A stretch of DNA of 64,000 nt from Gadus chalcogrammus (lineage: Eukaryota > Chordata > Actinopteri > Gadiformes > Gadidae), in the NCBI RefSeq assembly GCF_026213295.1, contig NC_079423.1, forward strand, positions 15,500,809 through 15,564,808. Direction: 5' to 3'. The translations under genes and the position numbers were made by a program. Below the pieces are notes generated by a model that was not told where the DNA came from, ran no database searches, and worked only from the letters and a program-made list of their open reading frames with translations. Below, piece by piece: positions 24,401 through 36,880 of this stretch. The first letter of the stretch is position 1; every line of letters starts with the position of its first letter.

Positions 24401-25474
24401 TGGGGGTGTTAGTACCAGGCAGAGATGAGGGGAAGTCATAGTGGAGCGATAGAAAAACCAAAATATTTCCCTCCAAACAGTGAAGTATAAAATGAACAGA
24501 GACGTCCAAGCATTCAACGCTGTTTGTGTCAGAGGAGGCCCAATCACTTGTGCCTTTAAAACATGGGTATTCAAATCTTAACTGTGTTTAGTGATGTGAA
24601 TTTGTGGAGAAATGAAAATCTAGATATTTTGAATTGCTTTGGTCTGCGTCACTTCCTAACTGGTATACAATCAAACACAAGAATGATAAATACGCCCAGC
24701 TTAGTTTTCCTCTGTTTATCCTAGTCAAGCGAATTCACTGCAGTGTTCTTACTTTGTGAGTGGCTAGCACCAATGCAACTAAGATAAAGATTTCAGCAGC
24801 ACATACGTTAAACACGTTTTATTGGGCAAAAAAATTAAATGTACTTACTGTGGACGTCATTTGAAGTGGTTCTTTACAAAATATTTAACCTTTAGAAATA
24901 AACTGTGGCCACTCCTCATAGTTTGACTGCCTTCAACGTTTAGATGAGCCAGCCATTGTATAATAATACTCATAATAACTAATAATGAATAACATAACAC
25001 AACTAAACAGTGATAGACAATAGGGTACTAAAAAAACAAACGTGACATAAGGGACAGACAGTAAGAATGATCCATGAAAACAATATGCAGAACAAAAGGG
25101 AATGTCAGCAAGATGCATGTCGGGTAAGAATATATAAATATCCTTTTCACCTTGAACCTAATGGTACATAATGATTTGTGTAATTATTCTATTTAAAAAA
25201 CACAAAGCATGATGATACTGAAATTGCCGAATAGTCCAACAAGTGTATTTAATGGTTTCTGGCCTCCTCTCCAGTCACTCATTCACTTCACTCAGAAGCC
25301 CCTTCTCCTGGGCCTGTTGAGGCCTACGCCGCTAGACACAATGGGACTCGTACCCACGATCCCCTCTATAGTTCCCCGCGTCACATTGTTAGCTCAGAGC
25401 TTGAGTATCTGTTGAATATCCGCTATCATCCTACCTTCAAAAGAACTCCATTCAAACTGCATAAGCCGCTATTC

Positions 25475-26133
25475 TGTCATGATCCGCTCCTGGCTTTCCA
25501 TCCCATTGCCAGCCCTGCCAGTACTTTTCCTGATCACCTGCCTGCCACTCCCACCTCATCAGTGCAACCGCCTTTACCTGTGTTCCCTCACGTTTTTAAA
25601 CCCACTCCTTCCACTCACGCAGCTTGGCCACTGCATCCGTCCGTCAACGGACGACGGAAGGCGTGTCTGACGGATGGGGGAGTGGTATTTGCCGACGGAG
25701 CCACGATCTGATGGATCCGTTGCAGCCTGAAAAGTTAAAATTTTCTCTACCTCTGAATGCAAGAGACGGAACGGACGGACCGACAATGCATTTCGGGATC
25801 GCCCCATGCAAAGTCAATGAGATCCGTCAACGGACGGATGCAGTGTGCAAGGGGTGTAAGTCTCTGCCAGATTGTCTTAAAAGCAAGCAAAGCTCTCTTG
25901 TACTATTTCCCGGATTGCCTCCTTGGCTTCGACCCTGCTTGTTCCTGCCCCGTCCTCGTCGTCCCTGCGCTGGTAACCTGAACAGCCTTCTGTCCCTGAC
26001 CCCCTCTGCCTGCTCGCCCCTTGTCTGTCCCCAGTTAGCTTGGATTCCCTGTTTGGACAATAAAGCTGTTGAACTGTTCCAATGCTGGTCTCGGTCTGTG
26101 CTGTTCTTGGGTCCAACCCCACGCCCCATTACG
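25475..26133 (+). mobile_element. Solo-LTR-like element carrying a nested MITE
   Basis: Begins TGTCATGATCC and ends near CCCATTACG, flanked by a perfect 5-bp duplication TATTC (25470-25474 and 26134-26138), as expected for LTR-retrotransposon integration. The 3' part contains a polyadenylation-type aataaa at about 26059 followed by a T/G-rich zone, like the R region of teleost Ty3/Gypsy-type LTRs. The terminal CG instead of CA suggests decay. No internal gag-pol or second LTR is present. Removing the nested MITE (25629-25845) leaves about 440 bp. Strand is inferred from the aataaa. Confidence 0.72.
25629..25845. mobile_element. 217-bp MITE nested in the LTR
   Basis: Terminal inverted repeats begin CACTGCATCCGTCCGT and match at 20 of 22 positions. 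The interior is rich in ccgt/acgg words. No clear target duplication could be assigned, so the superfamily is undetermined. Its position dates it after the LTR. Confidence 0.75.
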
Positions 26134-26171
26134 TATTCAGAGTTTCTTTATACTCTTCCCCGGTGATGCAG

Positions 26172-26306
26172 CGCTATGCTGCTATACATTTCATTTTGGT
26201 TTTGATTGAAACAAAATACAGCGTTATGAAACATGGCGAATGTGCGTGGAACTTAACATTGGCGAACAAACCTTTTTTATGCAGCCACTCGACAACAATG
26301 AATTAC
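26172..26306. repeat. Dispersed repeat, copy B
   Basis: Diverged partner of 19061-19220, in the same orientation, about 40 bp downstream of the solo LTR. Confidence 0.6.
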
Positions 26307-26309
26307 TTT

Positions 26310-27470
26310 GAGGCATTTTTACTACTCATTGATATATAGTGCTCACAAAACCTAGCCAAAATGCAAATCAACTATGTGCGGATTTTAGACTTCTGAGTGA
26401 TCACGAAAGTTGAATTGAAACGACAAGTGTGGCTGAGGCCGAAGAGGTGGGTGTTGACAGCTCTGAGTTAACTAACCATGCCGTGGGAACAGCCTCCTGG
26501 CCCTTCAAGTGAAATCCTTTCTCTCAGTTGTCATCATTCTTGCTGGTTGGGTATGTTTTTTTACTTCTGAAAACTATCTTTTCATTTTGGTTGTGAGTAC
26601 TTCAATATCTTCTAGTCGCTTCGGGGCTGCTGTTTGAGGTAGTGTTTGTTTTTGTCGATGCATTGGGATGGACAATAGACGCTTCGAAAATACCTTTCCC
26701 ATCGCTCTAATAAGGAGTGGGCACTTGTCCAAGACAAGAATTTATTTATTATGCTGATTTTTACAGTTATGATACCAGTGCAATCCACTTGAAAATAAAT
26801 TAGCTGATACATATTTAAACACCTTTTCACAGATTTTATTTTTTTATGCATAAGCGATCAAAACTGTGTCACATTGTACGGTGCTGCAATTTAAGGGGTC
26901 ACATTAGCTGACTCCCATGTTTTCTGGTTCGACTTCAAGGTTAGCCCACAGTCAGAGAGGAGGACAATTGTGTAATCTGTGTGCTAGGTAAATAACAAGA
27001 TTTATAAGACCCATTGCACTCAAACACATTTCTTCTTCAGCTGCACGCCTTATTATTATTATTATTAGCTGAGACGAGATTCCCCCTTCTGCTAAATTCC
27101 CCTTTCACAATGCCAAAGCTCGTGTGAAATGTTCTAATTCCCATGTGTTCTTTATAAAAGGTGTATAGAGATTAAATCAGCTATATTTTACTGATCCCAT
27201 ACAAGTAATATGGGTGACTTAATTGAACCTAATAAAATACCATTATTTTGTTTTTTGAATGGGTTGAATGTTTGGTTTTTGGCTATCTTCACTTACTCAT
27301 CGCCGTCACTAAATCGCTGTCTAATCGTCTCCCGAGCCCGCACAGCCAGGACTGGCATTCTTTGGCTGGTTGTGACATTTATAAATATTTTACAACAGAT
27401 GAGTGGTTCGCAGTAGGGGGCCACTGAGCTGAGTAGAGACCAGACCAGTCTGCTAATAACTCCAAAGCCA
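26310..27470. other. Unique AT-rich DNA
   Basis: No gene seen. Contains an octamer ATGCAAAT at 26361-26368 and a short (ATT)n run at about 27050-27067. Confidence 0.5.
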
Positions 27471-27502
27471 TCAGTGGCCCCTCTGAGCTCAATACCTGAT
27501 CT

Positions 27503-27655
27503 CACACACACACTCACACACACACACATGCAAATACACACACACACATGCAAGTACACACACACACACATGCAAGTACACGCACGCACGCACGCACGCA
27601 CGCACGCACACAGACATGCAAGTACACACACTCAAAAACATGTAAACACTGACAC
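27503..27655. repeat. (CA)n/(ACGC)n compound array
   Basis: CA steps with regular 'catgcaa(a/g)taca' punctuation, then acgc units near 27579-27608. Confidence 0.93.
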
Positions 27656-28021
27656 ACAAACCTAGTGTCAATTAAAAAAAAGAAGAACCAGAACACCCAA
27701 TAGCTGAAATATACAGTATAAATTGAACATTCCTGTGGTGTCTATCCGTCTGTTAGCTCATCCATAAGTGCGTGTCGGTCTTTCTGTGTGTGTGTGCACG
27801 TGTGTGCGTGTGTGTGTGTGTCTTTACGTCGGTGTTTGTCTCTGCTAGTGTGTGCATGTCTGAGTTGTTTGCGGTTCCAGGCAGGCAGAGGCATCCATCT
27901 TGTGCTCAGACAGCTGTGTGTGTGTGTTTGTGTGTGTTTGTGTCGGGGGGGGGGGGGCTCTCAGGTACGAGCCCACACACAGGTGCCGAGCTTCAAACGA
28001 CCGCTGCGAGTGTCACCTCAT

Positions 28022-28076
28022 CATCAGGCAACGGTTAGCTTGTAATTAGCCCTAACGAGCTAACTGCTGCCTGATG
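28022..28076. other. Hairpin-forming inverted repeat with TAATTAG loop
   Basis: Arms 28022-28040 and 28058-28076 pair at 17 of 19 positions as DNA. In + strand RNA one mismatch becomes G.U, leaving a single A.C mismatch. The 17-base loop carries the homeodomain core TAATTAG. Pairing extends outward through gtgtca/tgacac if six bases are bulged on the left arm. The size is compatible with a small hairpin RNA precursor, but also with a dyad enhancer element or the remains of a foldback MITE. No transcription evidence is available. Confidence 0.55.
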
Positions 28077-28483
28077 ACACCCTCTGCTTTGTTTCCTGTC
28101 CTGCATCCTTCACTTCCTCCTAACATCACAGGAGAAACAACCTGGGTGTATCTAGGATCTTCACCGTAGGAAAACAGGATGCAAACAGAGAGAGGCCAGG
28201 ATGTCGTGGTCTGTTGTCTTCATCGATCATGTGTTGTGTGCATATTACCACTGGTGAATACATGAGGATGAAAATTTGTTACTTAATTGTGTTCAGAGTA
28301 GATACAAATTAAATGGTCCATTCTACTATATATCATTTTGTGTGTGTGTGTGTTTACATAGGTCTTGGTACCCTACAGCCTTCCATGTCACTTCTGCTCT
28401 TCTTTAACACTACACCTCTGCGCTTTCTGCAATTCCTCCCTTTCCCTTCATTTCATTTTCTTTGAAGTCCTCCCTTGTGTATT

Positions 28484-28486
<3 letters not shown>

Positions 28487-28542
<56 letters not shown>

Positions 28543-28603
28543 CTCTCGCTCTCTCGCTCTCTCGCTCTCTCTCGCTCTCTCGCTCTCTCTCGCTCTCTCT
28601 CTC
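28487..28603. repeat. (CT)n array with regular CG variants
   Basis: Pure CT for about 50 bp, then ctctctcg-type units at 8-10 bp spacing. Followed by a C run and a G-rich zone. Confidence 0.96.
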
Positions 28604-28694
28604 ACCCCCCCCCCTCCATGTTGCATGTCTGTGCCAGGGTCCAGGGGGCGGAGGTTGTGGTGGTGGCGGTGGGGGTTCTTGGAGCAGCTCCCAG

Positions 28695-28786
28695 TGTGTG
28701 TGTGTGTGTGTGTGTGTATGCCAGTGGCACCAAGTGTGTGTGTGTCTGTGAATGCCAGTGGCACCAAGTGTGTGTGTGTGTGTGTG
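28695..28786. repeat. TG array with duplicated spacer
   Basis: The spacer atgccagtggcaccaag occurs twice between TG runs (about 28718 and 28752), a two-copy tandem duplication of about 34 bp. Confidence 0.85.
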
Positions 28787-29117
28787 CGTACTTACGTAAT
28801 TACCAACTGTCTCCCATCATTAGGGGCAGCCCCTTAACAGAGACATGCTTCACAGACAGCTGCGTCCCCGTGCCTTTGCCTGCCTTTCACATCGCATTTG
28901 CTTTAAACCCTCCGCGCTCCGGCCGCAACCCCCCCACCCCCCCCAGCGCAGTGTGCCCATGCAGCACTGCAGCCTGGTCAGGACCCTGCGAAGGGACTCA
29001 CTGAGCATATGGCCTGGCCGCCTTAGCACAGTCACAGCAGCAGAGACTCTCAGGACGCACGCATGCATGAACGCGGTGCATGGGACTGCATCGGTATGTC
29101 GTGTATTTCAGGCTCAG

Positions 29118-29137
29118 GTGTGTGTGTTTGTGTGTGC

Positions 29138-29176
<39 letters not shown>

Positions 29177-29265
29177 CATGCGTGGGTGTGTCTGTGTGCG
29201 TGCGCGTTGGTGTACTTGCATGTGTATGTGTGTGTGTGTGTGTGGCACGCATGTCTGTGTGTGTT
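29118..29265. repeat. Interrupted (TG)n array
   Basis: TG runs broken by tgcgtgcatgcgtggg and ttggtgtacttgc. Confidence 0.92.
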
Positions 29266-29299
29266 GGATAAATTGAACAACCACTATTGCGAGTCCAGC

Positions 29300-30120
29300 A
29301 AGCGTTTGTGAGCGATTCGGTGGAGTCGCTGTAGTGACTCACGGGAACGAAGCAACATGAGCGAACAATGGAAGAATGGGTTTTCACTTCCTTTATACTG
29401 TTTTTCCCATCATAATTACCATTTGTTACCCGTTATTACAGGGGAGAGGCCACAAGCCAGGACAACATCTGTTTTTTGGCTCTGTAAACATGAGAAAGTG
29501 ATCATTAATGAACTGTGTACAGATTTGGAAGCAGGGGGGTGAAGGAGGCTGGTCGTTTCTTGTCTTATCTCTTTTGTTTTGTTTTGAAAGACGTTATGCC
29601 AAAATGCAACGTGATTATGTTTTGTATCGATGTGTGCGTGAATTGTTATGTGATAATAATTACTTTAATATCAGATTATCAGTGCAATGGTAAAGTGTAG
29701 GTATACGATTTATTTCAAATGGTTTAAATTGGAGACTTTTAGAATTCATGAGATTCCGACTAGGTTATAATTCTAAATCCTTGCATTAACCTCATAGTTC
29801 TCTAAAACATATAGGCAGTCCTTTAACCTCCATCTTCTTTACATTAGCCTTAATTTTCCTCCCCTCTAATGCGACATTTTGTTCTAATAAGCGGCTCAAG
29901 AAATGATTGGATTTGCCTCCATTACGTTGCCTTGATTTCCCCATCATCGCTCAGAGGTAGAGTTCACCAGTGACGGTTCCCTACCACTTCCTGCTGCGAG
30001 AGACTCGGGCGTTCGAGCCTGCCGCGTGTGAAAGAGGGAGAGAGAGAGGCCCTCCTCCCTAAGCACAGTTAGTGACAGCTGGGTCAAATCCCTACTTATT
30101 GGGGACACAGCTGCCCTGCA
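29300..30120. other. Unique DNA, nothing recognised
   Basis: AT-rich, no repeats beyond short GA runs. Short overlapping frames only. Confidence 0.45.
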
Positions 30121-32353
30121 GACGTGCACACCGTGAGCGCACACACACACACACACTCACACATACCCATACACGTGCGCACCAGGCAGGAAGAGGAAGG
30201 CAGTCGTCGTGGAAACGTGTCGTCACGTTGCTATTGCCTTGAAAATGTAAAGAAAAAAATCAAGATTGTTTTGGTGTGTATCTCTTTTTGTTCCTTAATG
30301 AGACTCAAAAAATGTGTTTTCGATGGGGTCTAACGGAACAAACGATGACAAACGGTTTAAGTTATGTATTATTGCTCCATCCACTATAACAAACGCATGC
30401 TCTAGGAAGAAGGCATTTTTAAATATCGCCTGCAGTGAGCATTTGCGGATTTCGTATTTTCACAAGTTACGCGCAAAACACAATCAAGTGTCAAACGGGC
30501 ATAACGCACGCACGCACAAAGAAATCCTAATGAGCACAAAAGACTGAATTAACCCTCATCATAGTGTTTGTATTCGGTCAGTTTTGACTTTTTCCGGCCC
30601 AGTGTTGGGTAAATAAGTGTGCCAACGTGACCCTGTTACGTAAAGGGCTGCCAGGAAAACTCAGATGGCCATGAATCAACCATGAAGCATAATCAAATCA
30701 TATGCAAATGTGCTCTGCACAAATAGTTTTTTTTTTTTTTTCTCTTCTCTTTCTCTGTGATGCCTGATGCCCCGAGGGGGCCCCTGTCATGGGTGTATTG
30801 GGGAGGGGCCCCTCATAATGAGGGGTCACGCTTTAGGGACCCTTTGAGAACAACGTGGGCCGCGCGAAGGCCCCTGTTCCGACGGGAAGGCGGTGGTGGA
30901 ATTAGCCGGAGACAAGGAAGAGGAGGAGGAGGAGGGCTGAGCAAGACGAACCTCCATGTCATCAACACCCCCGTACCCCACCAAACACTTCACGCACACA
31001 CACACACACGCAAACACGCACACACACGCGCACACACACACACACATACTCCACCAACCACCTCCTTTCACTCACTCGCTTTAGCTTTTCAGAGTCCTGA
31101 TTTCAATGTGTGTGTGTGTTTGCGTGCCTGTGTGTGAGTGGATGTGCTGGGAAAACACGCGTGAATGTGTTAGACACAGGTTACAGGGGGCCCCCCGCGA
31201 AAACAGTGCCGAGCGCCGTGATTGGTTGATTGTACGCGCGCCTCCTCCTCGTCCCGCTTCTCTTTGTTGTGCTAACAAGGCGAGACCTGCCGGGAGGATG
31301 CTGAAGATATGGGCCGTCTCGGCCAATGAAACGCTCCTTTTTAAATGTATATAACTAAACAGCAGTTTCAGATTAATTTTGTATTTTTTTGTTATTTGTT
31401 ATTTTGATGTTTTTGCAGGTTTGTTGCAGACTTTTTCTTCAGACACTTGCTTTTCATCTATTCACACTTGAAGCCTTCCCAAGCCCATATAGTTTTAACC
31501 TCTTATCACTGCTATTTCTTCTTTTTTTAATAATAATTCTTACTAGAAAAATTACTCTGGCTTCCAACCTCTTCATATGAAAATCCTTGTACAGAATGGT
31601 AGGACCATGCCAGAGGTCATTCTGTACATTACGAGAAAACACTTTCGTTCTTAACTACTCACAAAGCTCTCCTTACCCCCAAACCCTCCCCCACCCTGAG
31701 TATATTTAGCATTTGTAAGGCTGTATAATTCTTTTCTAATTGCACTCCCTGCTGCAACACATTGATATCCCAGTCGCTAGCAAGCATTATGACAAATAAC
31801 TGGTATTAGCTGAACACATGGCCTGATTGTCTGATTCTTCGCAGAGAGAAAAAAAAAAGATGCATGATTATTCTTGATGGTGTGTTACAATGCAATGAAT
31901 AACGCTATTTATGAAGTAAAAAATGTGCAAATGAATTTTGACGGAATTTAGGCATTAGACTTAAGTCTGGCAAATGTGGATTTGGTTAGTTTGTCGGGAT
32001 TTTGTTGTTCTATTGTTCATCCATCCAAAATAAATGAATGCATATTTATAACATGCAAGATCCCATAAGAGCAGACCTTCAATAGGTTTGTAGTGGAAAT
32101 TCCTTGAGGAGGTGCTATCATTTGTAGCCAAAGTTAAACGATCAGCACGGCCACCCTGATTTATTAAAAATTCTAAAACTTGGTGTTCATGCCTTATTTT
32201 GCATGCCGAACATTTACGCCTCTTGGACCCATAATGTCCGTCAGGATAGATTTTCTGTATAGTCCAAAGTTCGGAAAACTTAAATCATCTTCTTCAGAAC
32301 CATGGGATTACATTACACACTGTTCAATGATCAGGCATTTAAAATTCTTTGAA

Positions 32354-32385
32354 TTGGTATTGGTTGTGTAAACAACCAATACCAA
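32354..32385. repeat. Perfect 14-bp inverted repeat, 4-base loop
   Basis: Arms ttggtattggttgt and acaaccaataccaa around gtaa. No matching mobile-element ends were found nearby. Confidence 0.85.
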
Positions 32386-32728
32386 GTCAGACTTATGCAA
32401 AAATTGAAAAAAGCAATGTTCAATTTATCACGAGAGGTAGTCAGGGACTAGAAGCCACAAAGAGGCCAACCCCTTAACACCTATGTAAAACTGTGTCGAT
32501 AGCTCAAAAAATGACATCACAGTGTATATTCGACTAATTGCTAAGCTAAGCGCTAATGCTCCATTTCCGTCACAAGTCCACGTAAGAAGGGGGAAGGAAC
32601 TTAAAAATTGTCAAAAACATAGAGGACACCTGCCTTAACATCTGTACATAGGTTTGTGTTGATATTCCATTCCATGATGTCACCCTTTCAATTAAAGTAA
32701 TTAGTTTTAAGCGTAATATCCCACTTCA

Positions 32729-32742
32729 CCAGCAGGCGGCAA
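32729..32742 (+). promoter_or_regulatory. CTCF-like motif
   Basis: CCAGCAGGCGGCAA matches 12 of 14 positions of the CTCF core. Adjacent to a TG array. Confidence 0.3.
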
Positions 32743-32775
32743 AGAATAACATGAACGGCATCTACTATAACACCA

Positions 32776-33064
<289 letters not shown>

Positions 33065-33734
33065 GGTTAAGGGAGTAAAAAATAACAATGCTCAAGAACA
33101 AAGATGGAGGCATTGTTGCGTCAGTTTATCAATGTTATATTTTTGGGCTCCGTAAAGCTGAGGAGGTTATATGGAGAAAGTAAACATTTATGAACTTAAT
33201 ATAGATTTATAGACTTGCTCTTCAACATAACATGGGGGTTGAAGTTGTGAGACTAGAAGCTACTGCTAAACACAAACGCACACACGCACGCACACACGCA
33301 CGCACACACACACCCACACACACCCACAAATAACATTCAATGAAAATTCTTACACTCTCCGTTAATTTCTGTACAGTTCCAACATCTTAATTCCATCTCC
33401 ATCCAGGTTCAAAGGTGTGTGTGTTATAAATAAACTGAGCTTGGTAACATCTTGAAGCTGTGAATGCTTGTGGGTCCATCAAACACTCACTCGGAGGAGC
33501 TTCTTCCTAACGCCTGTAATTATACTCCATTTCAAACCTTTACGCACTTTCAAAGATAAAACGACATCAGCTATTGACCCCCGATCCCAACTACTCCGTA
33601 AACTGCAAACCATTCATTTGTAAAAATATAAACCTTAAAGGACACGACCCTCTGAAAGGTTTTAACCCGTGTACCCGCACGCCCTGTGCCCTTGAGTTCA
33701 GAGCATCACAGTTCAGCGGGCAGAACCGCTCCTG

Positions 33735-33833
33735 TCGGGCCCCTCTGTGATCGGGCCCCGCTGTGGTCGGGCCCCTCTGTGATCGGGCCCCTCTGTGATC
33801 GGGCCCCGCTGCGGTCGGGCCCCTCTGTGATCG
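33735..33833. repeat. 16-bp GC-rich minisatellite, six copies
   Basis: Unit tcgggcccc(t/g)ctgtga starts at 33735, 33751, 33767, 33783, 33799 and 33815, then a partial copy. Units alternate between 'ctctgtga' and 'cgctg(t/c)gg' types in order T,G,T,T,G,T. Each unit carries a GGGCCC palindrome. Confidence 0.96.
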
Positions 33834-34132
33834 CATGCAGCCGTCCCCCCAAAACAACCAGGTTGCGTCTGACAGCGTCGCGCTGCGATTCTCATGTAAA
33901 GCAGAGGAGAGTCCCTTTGAGACCCCCGAAACGCAGCCGCGACCGTGGGTGTGTAATCACAGGGCAGGGGTCTCCGTGGCTCCGTTGTAATTGGACGGCG
34001 ACGCACCACAGTGGGGTGGAGGTATTTAAAACATTTTGAGGGCTTTACGGCGACCAGTATACTGCTCTTTAAAAACCCACAAAGGACAAGAGAAGCACTC
34101 GAAACAATGCAGAGTAAACCGGTATTGCGGCC

Positions 34133-34532
34133 TCTGTTTGTGTGTGTGTTTGTTCGAGTGGGTGGGTGTGTGTGTTTGCGTGGGTGTGTGTGTCTCAGTG
34201 TATGTGTGTGTAGGTGTGTGTGTGTGTGTGCGCATGCAAGTCTGTCTGTCTGTCTGTCTTTCTGTGTGTGTGTGTGCGCGACTGTCTGTCTTTGCATGTG
34301 TGCGTGTGTGTGCGCGCACCTGTCTGTGTGTGTGTGTGTGTCTGTGTGTTTGAGTGTGCTGTGTGTGCGTGCCTGTATATGTGTCTGTGTGTCTGTGTGT
34401 GTGTGTGTCTGTGTGTGCGTGCCTGTATGTGTGTGTGTGTGTGTGTCTGTGTCTGTCTGTGTGTGCGTGCCTGTATGTGTGTGTGTGTGTCTGTTTCTGT
34501 GTCTGTCTGTGTGTGTGCGTGCGTGCGTGAGA
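34133..34532. repeat. Long degenerate (TG)n array
   Basis: About 400 bp of TG with tgtc runs and a repeated 'gtgtgcgtgcctgtat' word (about 34364, 34414 and 34461), giving a 45-50-bp higher-order layer. Confidence 0.95.
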
Positions 34533-34818
34533 GAGAGCCGAGGCCTGGGCGCTCTGCTGTGGACTCTCTCACCAACACTCCTCCCTCGCGGAGGAGGAAG
34601 TGAGGCGGGCCGCTGACAAAAGAGTCCGCTGCTCAGGAGCATGAAGGGGCGGGTTCATCTACAGGCCTCCTAAACGACAGGAAGTAGTCTATTCACTGAG
34701 CCCCCCCCCCCACACTGCCTCCCCTCTCCCTGGGGCTGTGTTCTGGTCCCGGGCCGGGCTGGCTGCCGGCGGCCTGGCCCTGTGTGAGCCGGGGTCCAGG
34801 GGTTCTCGAGGTTGAGGG

Positions 34819-34912
34819 TAGGGCTGCTCGATTATGGGAAAAATCCTAGTCACGATTTTTTTGGTCAATATTGAAATCACGATTATTCAAACGATTATTT
34901 TTGAGCTGCGAA
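34819..34912 (+). mobile_element. Left-end fragment of the 19936 MITE family
   Basis: Starts TAGGGCTGCTCGATTATG and matches 19936 onward for about 90 bp (shared: ggtcaatattgaaa, cacgattattcaaacgatta). Beyond that the sequences diverge, and I could not find a matching right end within 1 kb. The following DNA may be the interior of a longer relative or flanking DNA. Confidence 0.7.
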
Positions 34913-35449
34913 AAGGTATTTTGAGCTCTGGATGCGGCACATGCTAAGGCGTTTGGCGTTTTTATTTAAATTAATTTCCGATGTTTTTAAGTAATTAACA
35001 AAGATTCTTTCTGTTAAATCATCACAACATTTGGTGTTTCTCCTCTGATTTATTACATTTTCCAAACGACATTGACTACAGTCGTGCCACATTGTTTTTC
35101 GATATCTTTGTGAAGCCATGCTGAAGTGTTCTAACCAATTCAGAATCAATAAAAAGTGCTTTAATGACAACAAATGATGGCAAACTTGCTATCAACGCTA
35201 GTATCAGTATTAGTAAAATTATGAAATAATATGATTAGCAATTGTAAATGAAAGCTTCACGTTCTCGCTTAATCTCCCTTCTTTCTGGCTTGAAGCTGGG
35301 ATGTTGGTGGTCGATGTTAGTGAATCACCTCAACCCCTCTAGCGAGCACTGTCCTCCCTGTTCAACTCATAGAACCTCTGCAGTTTCTTTTGCACGCGTG
35401 CCTCTGTGGACGACAAACAAACAACGCGATGTGACTTCATCCTTCAATG

Positions 35450-35610
35450 TTATTGTGTGTTAATGTTTGTGTGTGTATGTGTCTTTATATTTGTGTCATT
35501 TGAGTGTTTGAGCATATCCGTAAGCCTTTGTGCATGTGTGTTTGAGCGTATGCGTAAGCCTTTGTGCGTGTGTGTGTCTGTGCGTGTGCGTGTGTACATG
35601 TAAACACATG
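35450..35610. repeat. TG-rich tract with duplicated 36-bp unit
   Basis: Two tandem copies of a unit containing tgagc(a/g)tat(c/g)cgtaagcc (about 35508-35575), flanked by TG steps. Confidence 0.8.
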
Positions 35611-35752
35611 GGTGTTGGGTATAGTCTTGTGTGAGCCGTTGGGTGTGTGAGGTCGTGGGGGAGGGCAGTGGAGGAGGTGGGGAAGGACACAACGACATTA
35701 TCTGGCGCTGCTAGGAGGCTAGCCTTAATTACAACTGTCTGCCTGAGTCACG

Positions 35753-35856
35753 AGCACACACGCGCACGCGCGCACACACACACACAAAGAAACATAGATA
35801 CACTCACACAAGCACACATAGGTAACAAGACACACACACACACACAAACTTGCAAA

Positions 35857-35924
<68 letters not shown>

Positions 35925-36131
35925 TAGATACAAACATGCACACACACACACACAAACACAAACATAGATACACACACACACATGGATAACAACACACACA
36001 CACACACAAATAGATACACACACAAACACACACGCACACACACACACACAGATATACACACAAACACACACACACACACACACACACAAATAGATAAACG
36101 CACACACAAACATAGATACACACACACACAG
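35753..36131. repeat. Long (CA)n array with 'atagata' punctuation
   Basis: CA blocks separated by aaatagata/acatagata words at irregular 20-60-bp spacing. A pure block runs from about 35863 to 35921. Confidence 0.96.
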
Positions 36132-36589
36132 CGTTGAGGACTCGTTGCAGGAAACACAACCCCCCCCCCACCCCGACGAGACGCTAAGGTGTGGCGGGCT
36201 GCGGTCCAAACACATCCCTGTAGCCGTCTCCTCCGGGGGGGTGCGGAGGGGTGGAGAGCTCTTTGATGAGCTCAAGCTATTGTTTACTTTAATGAAATCT
36301 CTCAAGAGGAGTTTTCTCTCTTTCTCCTTTTCTGTTGTTGTCTCCGTTGGCCCGTTGCGACACTAGGACCGGATCGGAATCGAGGCCGATAATCGCGCAG
36401 TCCGATGTTTCGGTTTCCGAGTATTTCCCGGGTCATCGCTCGACGTACCTCCTCCAACTGCCTTTTTTTTTTTAACGATTTTACTTCTTCTTCGTCTTTC
36501 TTCCTTGGTGGAGGTGGGATTTGCTTTAATCCCCCCCCGCCTTCTGAAACAGTGTCTGCATTCACTGACAACTCCAGCGCGTCGGAGCC

Positions 36590-36880
36590 GACAGGGCTTT
36601 AATTAACCGTCCCCGAAGAGCTGTTGACAACTCAGCGCAACGAAGACTCAGCCTCCATAAATAAATTCCATGCATTTTTCCTGCATTTTGCGGTCAGGGC
36701 CACCTACAGCATTCACAGAAACTATGATGTAACGTCTCAAAGACGCGGCACCGAGGCCTGGGTTCACCCTCTATTCCACCTCCCTCCCTCTGAGGAAATT
36801 GTCGCTGTATTTGGAGGTTATGCGCTTGCCTTTTATTTACGTATAATATGTCGAACGCAGACGTGAGCGCACCGCGCTAT
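36590..36880. promoter_or_regulatory. Candidate conserved noncoding block
   Basis: Repeat-free, balanced composition with a tttaattaacc homeodomain-type site near 36598 and several CpGs. Inferred from appearance only. Confidence 0.25.

Larger units (their letters stand above)
31330..32770. other. Unique AT-rich DNA with enhancer-like segments
   Basis: No gene. The segment 31740-31990 is repeat-free and could be a conserved noncoding block. A perfect short hairpin lies at 32354-32385. Confidence 0.45.

Noticed and set aside
25624..26166. 180-codon + frame
   Set aside because: Runs through a MITE and the LTR into flanking DNA. No retroelement protein motif is present.
33713..34642. 309-codon - strand frame, the longest in the window
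   Set aside because: It joins a CA array (Thr-His repeats) with the 16-bp minisatellite. Neither part is coding and no domain is visible.
36302..36571. 89-codon Lys/Arg-rich - strand frame
   Set aside because: Its basic part derives from an oligo-pyrimidine tract (cttcttcttcg). No splice sites or known motif.
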